From Microvirga rosea (GTDB lineage: Bacteria; Pseudomonadota; Alphaproteobacteria; Rhizobiales; Beijerinckiaceae), in assembly GCF_020595095.1 (NCBI RefSeq), contig NZ_JAJDOP010000004.1, positions 124,001 through 188,000 of the forward strand: 64,000 bases of DNA. Direction: 5' to 3'. The position numbers and the translations under genes are program-made. Below are positions 35,557 through 42,801 of the stretch, piece by piece. The number at the start of each line of letters is the position of its first letter. The stretch's first letter is position 1. The notes beneath the pieces are model-generated. The model was not told the origin of the DNA. It saw only the letters and a program-made list of their open reading frames with translations, and searched no databases.

Positions 35557-35838
35557 GTGGAAGCCACATATGCTGAGGCGATCCTCACGCATCTGCGTGA
35601 ACGGGACCCAGCCATGCCTAAGGCTCTCGATGCTGATTATCGCACGAACTGGCTCCCGGCCGGCCTGGAAGCGGAGCACTTTTCGGCCCTTAAGCCTTAT
35701 CTCGACCTCGTCGAACTGGAGCACGGTCAGGTGCTCTATGAACCCGGCGGTCCTATCCGCTAGGCCTACTTTCCGCACGCGGTCGTCGTGTCGCTGGTGA
35801 GCGTCAAGCAGGGAGGCAATGGCTGGGTGTCGACCTGA
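35557..35838 (+). pseudogene. Crp/Fnr-family regulator remnant
   Basis: The reading frame from the GTG at 35557 gives an N-terminal cNMP-binding segment typical of Rhizobiales Crp/Fnr proteins, FSALKPYLDLVELEHGQVLY and EPGGPIR, then a TAG at 35761. The family pattern continues in frame (ACFPHAVVVSLVSV) to a TGA at 35836. The rest of the sensor domain and the DNA-binding domain are not recognisable downstream, although the frame stays open to 35976. It is therefore a decayed gene with two in-frame stops and no HTH. Confidence 0.75.
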
Positions 35839-36059
35839 GCCTACAGCGAATGCTTTCCCGATCTGTCTGTCCTGTATGCGACAGGCTATGCGGTGCAAAT
35901 GCAGCCTGTCACTGGAGGGATCATCATTGCGAGGCCTTACAGGATGGCTCAGGTGATCGGCGCCCCGGAAACATAGGCAGCCTGATGAGTAAGCCCTTGT
36001 GGAACAGGGAGGGAGGCCCCCGGCGTTGACAGTTATTGTCCGCAAGCGCTGAAGCGTCC

Positions 36060-36287
36060 ATGCCCCGTTTCTTCTTTCATTTCCATGACCAGAACGGCTT
36101 CAAACAGGACGAGGAAGGGCAGGACCTGCCCGATGTGCATGCAGCCCACGCGGAAGCTCTGAAAACGGCAATCGAGGCCGCGATTACAACGATGACGAGC
36201 GTCAGGTTCAGTGGATCATTGATCAAGGGGAGGCGAGATTTATCGAACATCTTGTCCTCCTTTGCCGCAGTGTCTGGGAATGCTTGA
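36060..36287 (+). CDS. DUF6894-like protein, 3' part atypical
   Basis: Starts MPRFFFHFHDQNGFKQDEEG with QDLPDVHAAHAEAL, the hallmark N-terminus of DUF6894 proteins. After about residue 40 the sequence (TTMTSVRFSGSLIKGRR) no longer resembles the family, whose C-terminus normally ends in a short beta-hairpin. A minus-strand membrane peptide with an excellent ribosome binding site overlaps this 3' part, so the gene may be truncated by a recombination joint near 36175. GGAAC-N18-CGTT upstream is close to, but not at, the spacing of a general-stress promoter. Confidence 0.6.
   Translation: MPRFFFHFHDQNGFKQDEEGQDLPDVHAAHAEALKTAIEAAITTMTSVRFSGSLIKGRRDLSNILSSFAAVSGNA
36077..36250 (-). CDS. Possible small single-span membrane protein
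   Basis: ATG at 36250, with AAAGGAGG five bases upstream, the best ribosome binding site in this area. The peptide begins MFDKSRLPLINDPLNLTLVI and continues as a hydrophobic helix VVIAASIAVFRAS, then runs antisense through the DUF6894-like gene with a Cys/Ser-rich tail that looks non-native. I suspect the 5' half of a real gene joined to foreign DNA. No family recognised. Confidence 0.4.
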   Translation of the reverse strand: MFDKSRLPLINDPLNLTLVIVVIAASIAVFRASAWAACTSGRSCPSSSCLKPFWSWK

Positions 36288-36609
36288 CCGTTCATTCTCG
36301 AGTGCCCGCTTCGAAGAGGAGGAGGCACCCGGCGATGAGCAGAACCGAGACGACTGCTGGCCTAACATTGTTCTGCTCCTTGACTGAACCATGTCGAATA
36401 TTCTGAGTAAATAATCCTCATGTCGACTTCATTTATTATTTCTCAGCATGATATATTGCCTAAATCGTAGATATAAGAATCATATTTACTTGGTATTTAT
36501 TTTCTAGATTACCTGTAATTGCAGCGCGCACCCACCATATTAATTTGAGATAAACTTTGCGCCTACTTCGCGGCGGCCAAGGTTCTTATATGAGAGGGGG
36601 AGGTTCCCC
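36288..36609. other. AT-rich intergenic stretch
   Basis: About 320 bp; the part 36400-36560 is strikingly AT-rich against the surrounding GC-rich DNA. No gene is evident. It may be a promoter region, a binding site for a nucleoid-associated protein, or a join between cargo modules. Confidence 0.5.
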
Positions 36610-36849
36610 ATGTGCCCGAACAGCCGCTTCATGTTCGATCTTCAGCACTATCGAACGCACAACGGCCCTGGACTGACGCTTCACGCCTTGCCGATAATGC
36701 AGGCCAGGTGGGATCGATTGACGGCACTAGAGGTGTCGGGGATCCGGACCCCATCGGAACTCATCGAAAAAGTCGAAGAGAGCTACAGTCTCTCCCACGA
36801 GCAGGCGACCAGAGATGTCGAGTTCTGGGGCCTGGAGAAGCAGCTTTGA
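36610..36849 (+). CDS. CsbD-like small protein, paralogue 1
   Basis: 79 residues; GGGGAGG lies seven bases before the ATG. The C-terminal half, WDRLTALEVSGI followed by LIEKVEESYSLSHEQA and DVEFWGLEKQL, follows the CsbD pattern (W-x-x-L-T/S-x-x-D/E-L, then a Y-G/S-x-x-x-E-x-A motif and a terminal W). CsbD proteins are general stress-induced and of unknown function. The next gene encodes a paralogue with the same pattern. The N-terminal half is unlike CsbD. Confidence 0.6.
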   Translation: MCPNSRFMFDLQHYRTHNGPGLTLHALPIMQARWDRLTALEVSGIRTPSELIEKVEESYSLSHEQATRDVEFWGLEKQL

Positions 36850-36895
36850 GCTGGTCGCTGTATGACGAGACCAGCCCCAATTCATGGAGGCTATG

Positions 36896-37114
36896 ATGTT
36901 TGGCTTTAGAGGCGGCGAAAGCAACGAAACAGTAACTCGCAAGACAGGCTACCGTGATGATGCGAAACGCCAGTGGAGTTGCCTGACGATCTTGGACCTG
37001 TCGCAGATCAAGAACGAGGAGCAACTCGTTGCGATGGTAAAAATACGCTACGGCCTGCCCTATGAGACGGCCAAGGCTGACGTCGCGCGCTGGATGGCAG
37101 GCAAGCAGTTTTGA
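36896..37114 (+). CDS. CsbD-like small protein, paralogue 2
   Basis: 72 residues from the ATG at 36896 (GGAGG five bases upstream; an ATG one codon earlier and another at 36884 are alternatives). WSCLTILDLSQIKNEEQLVA followed by MVKIRYGLPYETAKADVARW matches the CsbD C-terminal pattern more closely than the upstream paralogue. Both proteins end in a W-x-x-x-KQ(F/L) motif. It lies 47 bp after paralogue 1, so the pair is probably one transcript formed by old tandem duplication. Confidence 0.65.
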   Translation: MFGFRGGESNETVTRKTGYRDDAKRQWSCLTILDLSQIKNEEQLVAMVKIRYGLPYETAKADVARWMAGKQF

Positions 37115-37180
37115 TCAGTTTCTCGAACCTGGAGCGGGCCCGAGCCCTCACTCCAGGCTCACAGGTGTGGAGATCCGTCG

Positions 37181-37384
37181 ATGTCGACCGAATTTTACGT
37201 CGTCAAGCACCATGGGGCTTGGCGCATTCGCGTGAATGGCAAACATCATGGCGAGTACGACTCCCGCGTTGCCGCCATCAACGCCGCAGCGGCGGAAGCC
37301 CATGGCGTTGGTGCGGGAGCAAAAGTCTTCAGCACGGGGATTGTGAGTCAGTATAGCCGTGAATGGTCGGCAAGAGAGAGCTAG
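37181..37384 (+). CDS. DUF2188 domain protein
   Basis: 67 residues with the DUF2188 pattern: a V-V-x-H-x-G-x-W-x-V-x-x-x-G core seen as FYVVKHHGAWRIRVNGKHHG, then SRVAAINAAAAEAHGVG. A GGAG sits about eight bases before the ATG. DUF2188 proteins are small, cytosolic and of unknown function. The gene lies 66 bp after the CsbD-like pair and could share its transcript. Confidence 0.8.
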   Translation: MSTEFYVVKHHGAWRIRVNGKHHGEYDSRVAAINAAAAEAHGVGAGAKVFSTGIVSQYSREWSARES

Positions 37385-37432
37385 GCCAGGGGCCTGCTGC
37401 CCCAGCACCATTGAGCCCGAAAGGAGCCTCGC

Positions 37433-37867
37433 ATGAGCGAGAGAATAAGTCGCCTTTGCGATGAGCTTCGCATCAAGCTCCACGGCCTGGACCGCCGGCT
37501 TGAATCCTTAAAGTCAAACGGCGCCGCAAGCTTCAATCACTCACAGGATGCTCTTGAGAGCCAACTCGACCGTGTCGAGCAACGCATCTACGACCATCGC
37601 GCTGCCGTTGAGGCGGCCAATGCCAGGGCAAAGACGTGGGTTGCGGAAAAGAAGTCCGGATTGCATGCTCTTCACGTTCCAAAGAATGAACATGACAAGG
37701 ATTATCTGCTCAATGCTCAGGCTGATGAGGCAGAGACCTACGCAGAAGCTGCCTTCGAGTTGGCGGCGGCTGCGGCGGATGAAGCCATATTGGCGGTCTT
37801 GCAAGCCCTTCTCGCGCGCAACAAAGCTGATCAGGCTGCTTTCCCGGAGATGGATGAACCCCGCTGA
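37433..37867 (+). CDS. Coiled-coil hypothetical protein (144 residues)
   Basis: ATG at 37433 with AAAGGAG upstream. It is almost entirely helical: LRIKLHGLDRRLESL, SQDALESQLDRVEQRIYDHR and AETYAEAAFELAAAAADEA, with heptad-like spacing suggesting a coiled coil. It has no signal peptide or membrane span. I do not recognise a family. It follows the DUF2188 gene by 48 bp on the same strand. Confidence 0.7.
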   Translation: MSERISRLCDELRIKLHGLDRRLESLKSNGAASFNHSQDALESQLDRVEQRIYDHRAAVEAANARAKTWVAEKKSGLHALHVPKNEHDKDYLLNAQADEAETYAEAAFELAAAAADEAILAVLQALLARNKADQAAFPEMDEPR

Positions 37868-38060
37868 AAATCACTTCTCTGTAATAGATCAGGCAATTTG
37901 GTGAGCATTCCTTATCATTTTCGTCCTGTCATCTGCGGCCTGTCACGGTCGACCGCCTTGGGAGGGTCGGCGAGGTGGGGAAGGCGGACACATGAGACCT
38001 TCTCGGTGATCCTTGATCCCGCTCAAATTCCTAGAACGACAGTGACCGCCGCACTGGTAT

Positions 38061-38300
38061 CTATTTAGTCCGTGTCGAGCTCATCTGGGATGCAACCATG
38101 TCCTGCCATTGTTCGAAGCCTTTGACGGCGGTCGGTAACCAGGTCTTGATCATCGTCTCTGGGTCCATCGCTTTCAGGTTCACCGACAGGCGCTCCTGCA
38201 TCTCTCTCATCAAGTGCTCCTGCATGGGCTGCACATCCGGCAAACCGAAGAAGGCGCGTGCTTCTTCTGGTGTGCAATCGATGTTCACCGTGACCTTCAT
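38061..38300 (-). CDS. DUF6489 family protein
   Basis: 79 residues from the ATG at 38300, with GGAGAC upstream; an in-frame extension to 38354 lacks support. The opening MKVTVNIDCTPEEARAFFGL followed by PDVQPMQEHLMREMQERL is characteristic of DUF6489. The C-terminal helix includes WLPTAVKGFEQWQDMV. It is cytosolic and of unknown function; such genes often accompany phasin/PHA or stress genes in alphaproteobacteria. A candidate general-stress promoter lies about 55-77 bp upstream. Confidence 0.8.
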   Translation of the reverse strand: MKVTVNIDCTPEEARAFFGLPDVQPMQEHLMREMQERLSVNLKAMDPETMIKTWLPTAVKGFEQWQDMVASQMSSTRTK

Positions 38301-38701
38301 TTGAAGTCTCCTGTCGGAGGTCAGCCATTTGGCCGACGTGGATCTCCATGACAACGGCGATCAACAGGGCTGGTTCGGAGTGGCCGCCCATGATCCGGTT
38401 CATGCCCTTGTGGCCGCGAACCCCAAGCGACTGACAAGGCCGTTTCGTGGCACCAGTAGGCGTCATGCAGGGTGAACGCCTCGTTTTCAAGCCAGGGAGC
38501 ACTGGTCCGTTCTCCTCAGGAGAAAGCAGCGCGCCACCGCGGAAACCGGATTCTCTATGGGAAACAAGGTGGCTGTCACGGAACGTGATCTGATGATTTG
38601 GTGAAGTCCCTGACATCGGCATTCCTGTTCCGGTTACGGGCACACGGGTCGTGGTCGAGGGCAACGACCCGTGTGCAAGGTAAGGCGTTGCTTTCGTGAT
38701 C
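38301..38701. other. Intergenic stretch, no gene seen
   Basis: About 400 bp between two minus-strand genes. Frames present have no recognisable product. It holds the candidate stress promoter listed separately. Confidence 0.45.
38353..38377 (-). promoter_or_regulatory. Candidate EcfG (general stress) promoter for the DUF6489 gene
   Basis: On the minus strand CGAAC, 16 bases, CGTT; the alphaproteobacterial EcfG consensus is GGAAC-N16/17-CGTT, so one base differs. It lies at a fitting distance from the start codon at 38300. A short motif like this also occurs by chance. Confidence 0.3.
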
Positions 38702-39880
38702 TTACTTGCGGCTGGAGGCGATTGCCGGCCGTGTCTTGCCGGAACGATGGTTCTCGTCGGAGTGCGTGACCTCGATCTCGTCCCGCCGAACGGTGTCCCG
38801 CACAGTCTCGATCCGTCGAGTACGCTCTCGGCGCACGACGACCTCTTCCCGCACCTTCACGCTCTTCCCAACCACAGGCCTCTCGGACGTCTCGATCATC
38901 TCGATCGTGAGCTCGGTCAGGCTCTCTCCGGTCACGGCATCGGTGACCGGTCTGCGCCTTTCCACGATGACTTTCTCATCATAAAGCGATACCTGCTGCT
39001 GAACCGGCGTTTCTACGACAATGCGGCGCACTGTAGTCGTGCCGCTGGTCACCGTGTGCTTGCCCACGACGAGGGTCTCTTCGGCCAGCGGGATGACCTC
39101 CTCCGCCTGCGTCGACAGTTGCCCAGCGGTGGGTCGCGCCACGGCACGGCCCAGCGGAGCCGTCCAGAGGTTGAACATCGAATCCCAGAGGACCGAGCCG
39201 GTGCTCATGGGCGCGGTCGCGACCCGCTGCGCGGCCTCTGCCGTCGTCCGGATCATCTGCGCGGCACTCTCAGCGGCGGCCTCGCCTGTCCGTGCGACGG
39301 CGTCTGCGGTCTGCCGGACGGTCGCGCGGGCCTCCTGCTCGCGCTCGGCCTCATCCTCCTGGTCAGCAAGACGCCTTGCTTCCTGCTCACGCTCGAGCCT
39401 TGCCTCGATCCGGCGCTGTTCAGCCTCCGCCAACCGGGCTTCCTCGATCTCGGTCTTCTCGGCCTCAATGCGATCGACGATAGCCTGGGCTTCCTCGTCG
39501 CTCAGTGCCTCCAGGGTGGCCGGCAGCAGCTCGTTCTTCCCGTCACGTACACTCTGCTGATGGATCTTGCGCAACTCGGCAACCTTAGTAGCGAACTCCT
39601 CGCTGTCTTTGGGGGTGGCCTCAATCTCATCGAGCAGAATTCGGGTCTGCTTGTTGTCGGCGAGCGCTTCGGACACAAGGCCCTTGGTGGCCTTGTGTTT
39701 CCTGAGCACCGGGAACAGGTGCTCTTCTTCGAGCCTGGCGAGCAGCTCCAATTCCGCCTTGAGTTCCGCGAACAGCCTCTCGCGCGTCTTAACCGCGCCG
39801 TCCGAGGTATCCATGAGCTTGGCGAAAAGTTCGTTGGCCTTGGCCGGGCTGGTCTGAAGCAGTTGTCTGATGGTCGTCAT
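38702..39880 (-). CDS. Hemerythrin-like / DUF2382 (YsnF/AvaK) fusion protein
   Basis: 392 residues from the ATG at 39880. The N-terminal 140 residues are a four-helix hemerythrin-like region with LARLEEEHLFPVLRKH and LRKIHQQSVRDGKNELLPA. Then comes a charged coiled-coil linker (about 130-200, EEARLAEAEQRRIEARLERE) and a C-terminal DUF2382 domain with LAEETLVVGKHTVTSG, VVVETPVQ-like strands, and RREEIE-type repeats read here as TVRRDEIEV. DUF2382 proteins (YsnF) are stress-related. The combination with hemerythrin is not one I know. The iron-ligand set looks partial. Confidence 0.8.
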   Translation of the reverse strand: MTTIRQLLQTSPAKANELFAKLMDTSDGAVKTRERLFAELKAELELLARLEEEHLFPVLRKHKATKGLVSEALADNKQTRILLDEIEATPKDSEEFATKVAELRKIHQQSVRDGKNELLPATLEALSDEEAQAIVDRIEAEKTEIEEARLAEAEQRRIEARLEREQEARRLADQEDEAEREQEARATVRQTADAVARTGEAAAESAAQMIRTTAEAAQRVATAPMSTGSVLWDSMFNLWTAPLGRAVARPTAGQLSTQAEEVIPLAEETLVVGKHTVTSGTTTVRRIVVETPVQQQVSLYDEKVIVERRRPVTDAVTGESLTELTIEMIETSERPVVGKSVKVREEVVVRRERTRRIETVRDTVRRDEIEVTHSDENHRSGKTRPAIASSRK

Positions 39881-40247
39881 GTCGTCCTCATGAAAGATTG
39901 GAGCCAGACGCAATACTGAGCGGAATCTGTTGCCCGATCCGCTTGTTACGAACGGTGCCGGAAGAGCGAAGCAATGGCTCCCCGAAGCGAGCGGAGTTTG
40001 GGATTGGTTAGCCTTTGGAGAGCGACGACGCAGATACTAGGAAGACAATCTCGCAACAGCGAAGGAATTTGCTGCATCGCACCATGGCAACGCCTTTAGG
40101 ACCCCACAGTTCCTGAGCAACGGGCAGTTTCCTTTGGCGTGCCGGACAGCGCTAAGCCGGGCAACGGAGCGAAACGGCTGTATAGGCGTTGTCGCACTGG
40201 GCCGGGCCGCTGCAACCGAGCTGACGGCGGCCCGGGAACTCACAACA
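39881..40247. other. Intergenic stretch, no gene seen
   Basis: About 370 bp between divergent genes; no recognisable gene or repeat found. Confidence 0.4.
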
Positions 40248-40875
40248 ATGTCAGACCTGAAGCCCACGCTCGCTGAGCGGGACCTCCTTCCCCCGTCGCG
40301 CCGTCCGCAGGCCTCGGCGTCGTCGGCATGATCGCTCTCGTCATCGCGGCTCTGTATGTCGGGCGCGAGGTCTTCGTTCCGGTCGCGCTCGCCATACTCT
40401 TGAGCTTTGTGCTGGCTCCACTCATCAGGCTGTTGCAGAAGGCTCACGTGCCACGGGCGCTGGCGGTTGTCGGCGTCGTCCTGGTTGCCTTTGCGGGTAT
40501 CACGGCGCTTGCCACCGTCATGGCGACGCAGGTCACCCAGCTCGCCGGGGACCTGCCGCGCTACCAGGCCACCATGCGCGAGAAGGTGCAGTCCCTGCGC
40601 GGCTCCGCTGCCGGCAGCAGCGCCCTCGAGCGGGCCGCGGATGTGTTGCAGGACCTGGGCAAGGAACTCGACAGGCCGCAGGCCGGGACATCCTTGCCGG
40701 CCAATCCGCTGACGCCCAGCACCGTGCCTGCCACCGAGACGAAGCCCATCCCGGTGGAAGTGCGCCAGCCCGATCCGGGCGCCCTGCAAACCCTCGGCGC
40801 CTTCATCACCCCGCTCATCCACCCCGCCGCGACCACTGGGATCGTGATCATCTTCGTGATCTTCATCCTGCTGGG
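40248..40875 (+). pseudogene. AI-2E family transporter, frameshifted and truncated
   Basis: The ATG at 40248 opens MSDLKPTLAERDLLPP; at a run of five C residues (about 40290) the frame shifts, and the protein continues in another phase as GLGVVGMIALVIAALYVGRE, then helices FVPVALAILLSFVLAPLIRL and VVGVVLVAFAGITAL. Homology ends after the third helix (TGIVIIFVIFILL, about 40870), before the NYIPxxGP core. Thus it is broken twice: a one-base slip and loss of the 3' half. The DNA after 40875 leads to the element's thyA. Confidence 0.78.
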
Positions 40876-41088
40876 TCGAATCCCTTCATCGAATGCGCGG
40901 TTGCACCCGGCTTGCCTGTGGCGAAGGAACTTCTGCGCACCCGCAGGCCACAGGGGTAGCAGAGATTTGAAGAGCCGATCGAAGCTGACGCCACGCATTC
41001 TGCATGACTTTCGCTCAGAGTCAGGTGATCGCGCGTTGGGCAGAGCCTCGTTGTCGGTGCCGTGTTCGCGCGAGTGCTTGCTGACCTC

Positions 41089-41895
41089 TCAAACAGCCAC
41101 TTTTGCCGGAATGTTTGGATGCGGATTGTAGTCGATGAGCTCGAAATCGTCGAATGCGTACTCGAATATCGAGGGCGGTTTCCGACGCAGACGGAGTGTA
41201 GGAAATGGCCGAGGGTCGCGGGTCAACTGCTCTCGTGCCTGGTCCACATGATTCAGATAGAGGTGAACGTCACCCCCCGACCATATCAACTCACCGGGCT
41301 CTAGCCCCGTCTGCTGAGCCAGCATGTGGATGAGCAAGGCGGCTTCACAGAGATTCCAGCCGAGGCCCAAAAATGTGTCCGCGCTGCGCTGGAAGAGCAA
41401 CCCGGAAAGGCGGCCATTCGATACGTAATATTGATATACCATATGGCAAGGTGGGAGGGCCATCTGGTCTAGTTCGCCCACATTCCATCCGGTAAACAAG
41501 AGCCTGCGGCTGTGAGGATTGGATTTCAGTCCGTTCACCAGAGAGGAGATTTGGTCGATGGTCTGGCCGTCCTTGGTTTCCCAGGCGCGCCACTGCTTAC
41601 CGTAGACGGGGCCAAGTTCGCCATTCTCATCCGCCCATTCGTCCCAGATAGTAACCCCGTTTTCTTTGAGATAGCGGGTGTTTGTACTACCGCTGAGAAA
41701 CCAAAGGAGCTCATGGACACAACCCCGGAAGAAAATCCGTTTGGTGGTTAGGAGTGGAAAGCCATCGGAGAGATCAAAGCGCATTTGGCGACCGAATGTC
41801 GACAAGGTTCCGACCCCAGTCCGATCCGTACGCTCCACTCCCCTCTCCAGCAGGTCGCGAAGAAGATTCAGGTACTGTTCCTCAGGGTGGTACAT
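41089..41895 (-). CDS. thyA: Thymidylate synthase carried by the island
   Basis: 268 residues, complete. It has DRTGVGTLSTFGRQMRFDLS, the catalytic cysteine in MALPPCHMVYQYYV (about residue 150), the phosphate-binding QRSAD, the Asn of GLGWNLCEAALL, HLYLNH, and a normal C-terminus NPHPNIPAKVAV. It converts dUMP to dTMP with methylene-tetrahydrofolate. It differs widely from the resident ThyA it interrupts, and where the resident reads GVPFNIASY (the insertion site) it reads GLGWNLCEA. It lies 275 bp from the right end, on the same strand as resident thyA. It is the only intact thyA in the window. Confidence 0.95.
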   Translation of the reverse strand: MYHPEEQYLNLLRDLLERGVERTDRTGVGTLSTFGRQMRFDLSDGFPLLTTKRIFFRGCVHELLWFLSGSTNTRYLKENGVTIWDEWADENGELGPVYGKQWRAWETKDGQTIDQISSLVNGLKSNPHSRRLLFTGWNVGELDQMALPPCHMVYQYYVSNGRLSGLLFQRSADTFLGLGWNLCEAALLIHMLAQQTGLEPGELIWSGGDVHLYLNHVDQAREQLTRDPRPFPTLRLRRKPPSIFEYAFDDFELIDYNPHPNIPAKVAV

Positions 41896-42154
41896 CGACG
41901 ATCGTTACTCCGGAGCTGTCTAGGAGGTCGGCAGTGTAGGCGGACCTTAGATCTGAAGGCCGCAACCTACCATAATCCACCACGAGGTTAAGGAAGTGTT
42001 TTACCCACGGCGCTTAGTTCCCTGCTGGGCGTGCATCCGATCAGGCCTTATCCGCGCCGATCCCCCGGCTATCATAGCCAGGAGACTCTCAGTGCAGAGT
42101 TCTGCTAACCATTTCAGAGCCTTGACGCGTAGGCTGAGGATAATAGTCGGACGT
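41896..42154. other. Right-end non-coding region
   Basis: No gene seen. It contains a small perfect palindrome (GGCTAT, one base, ATAGCC at 42067-42079) and, close to the end, GATAATAG and TCGGA motifs that mirror those at the left end. It presumably carries the promoter of the island's thyA. Confidence 0.5.
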
Positions 42155-42166
42155 CATATTAGAAAG
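42155..42166 (-). repeat. Right terminal inverted repeat of the island
   Basis: CATATTAGAAAG, the reverse complement of 15484-15495. It is followed by ATAT and then by the thyA 5' part at GGCACG. Joining right end to left end across the shared GG gives two 12-bp arms around a 6-base spacer, ATATGG. Confidence 0.85.
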
Positions 42167-42170
42167 ATAT

Positions 42171-42694
42171 GGCACGCCCAGGAAAACATCCGCCGAACGT
42201 TGGTAGAGCTGACAGGAAAGCCGCCCTTCCGCCACGTAGAACTGAAACAGGCAATGGCATGGGGCGAGCGCCATCCGGTCGAGATCGGCCGGGTTCCAGG
42301 CCGAAACGATCAGGCGGCGGGAATCGGGGTTGCGGCGGATCTCGTCGAGCACCCACCGGATCTGATCGACCGTTCCACCGTCAGGCTTCGCCCACGAGCG
42401 CCATTGCTTACCGTAGACCGGTCCGAGATCGCAGTTCTCATCGGCCCATTCGTCCCAGATCGTGACTCCGTTCTCCTGGAGATAGCGCACATTGGTGTCG
42501 CCCTTCAGGAACCAGAGCAGCTCATGGACAATGGAGCGCAGGTGGAGCTTTTTCGTCGTCACCAATAGGAAGCCCTGGCTCAGATCGAAACGCATCTGGT
42601 GGCCGAAGACGGAAATCGTCCCGGTTCCGGTCCGGTCGTCCTTCCGGACACCTTCGTCCAGGATGCGCCTGAGAAGATCGTGATAGGCCTGCAT
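42171..42694 (-). pseudogene. thyA: Resident thymidylate synthase, 5' part (split by insertion)
   Basis: Encodes residues 1-174 of ThyA plus two bases of codon 175, beginning [20 protein letters not shown]. It contains the catalytic Cys146 ([14 protein letters not shown]) and Arg166/Asp169 in [11 protein letters not shown], but lacks everything from Pro175. The frame continues into the island for 26 foreign codons (to 42089). With the 3' part at 15211-15483 it restores a 264-residue protein. It is divergent from ssrA, so its own promoter should still fire and produce a truncated product. Confidence 0.95.
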
Positions 42695-42801
42695 GGAATG
42701 CTCCTCGCCCTCTTATACGCCAGCGTCCGGGATCGTTCCGAGAGCGCATTTCATTCTCACCGAACTTGTCCCCTGCTCTTTCAAAATCGATCCGCCTTTC
42801 T

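Larger units (their letters stand above)
15484..42170. mobile_element. 26.7-kb genomic island inserted in thyA
   Basis: The two parts of thyA flank this segment in the same orientation. Counting the GG common to both junctions once, they rejoin to 795 nt, exactly a 264-residue ThyA. The ends carry 12-bp inverted repeats, four extra bases (ATAT) lie between the right repeat and thyA, and the only sequence common to both flanks is GG. Cargo includes a complete second thyA next to the right end, a helicase-nuclease defence-type pair at the left end, sensors, transporters and small stress proteins. No recombinase, relaxase or replication gene is visible, so it resembles a cis-mobilisable or decayed element. 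Confidence 0.88.

Noticed and set aside
40850..40890. GGTCGAATCCC, resembling a tRNA T-loop or an att site in a tRNA
   Set aside because: No cloverleaf can be drawn around it; it lies at the end of the transporter remnant.
15484..42170. Explaining the split thyA by an inversion
   Set aside because: Both thyA parts are on the same strand in the original order and rejoin precisely; a simple insertion explains this.
15211..42694. Intein or group I/II intron in thyA
   Set aside because: The insert is 26.7 kb with many genes on both strands, has terminal inverted repeats and no splicing-domain or intron-core features at its ends.
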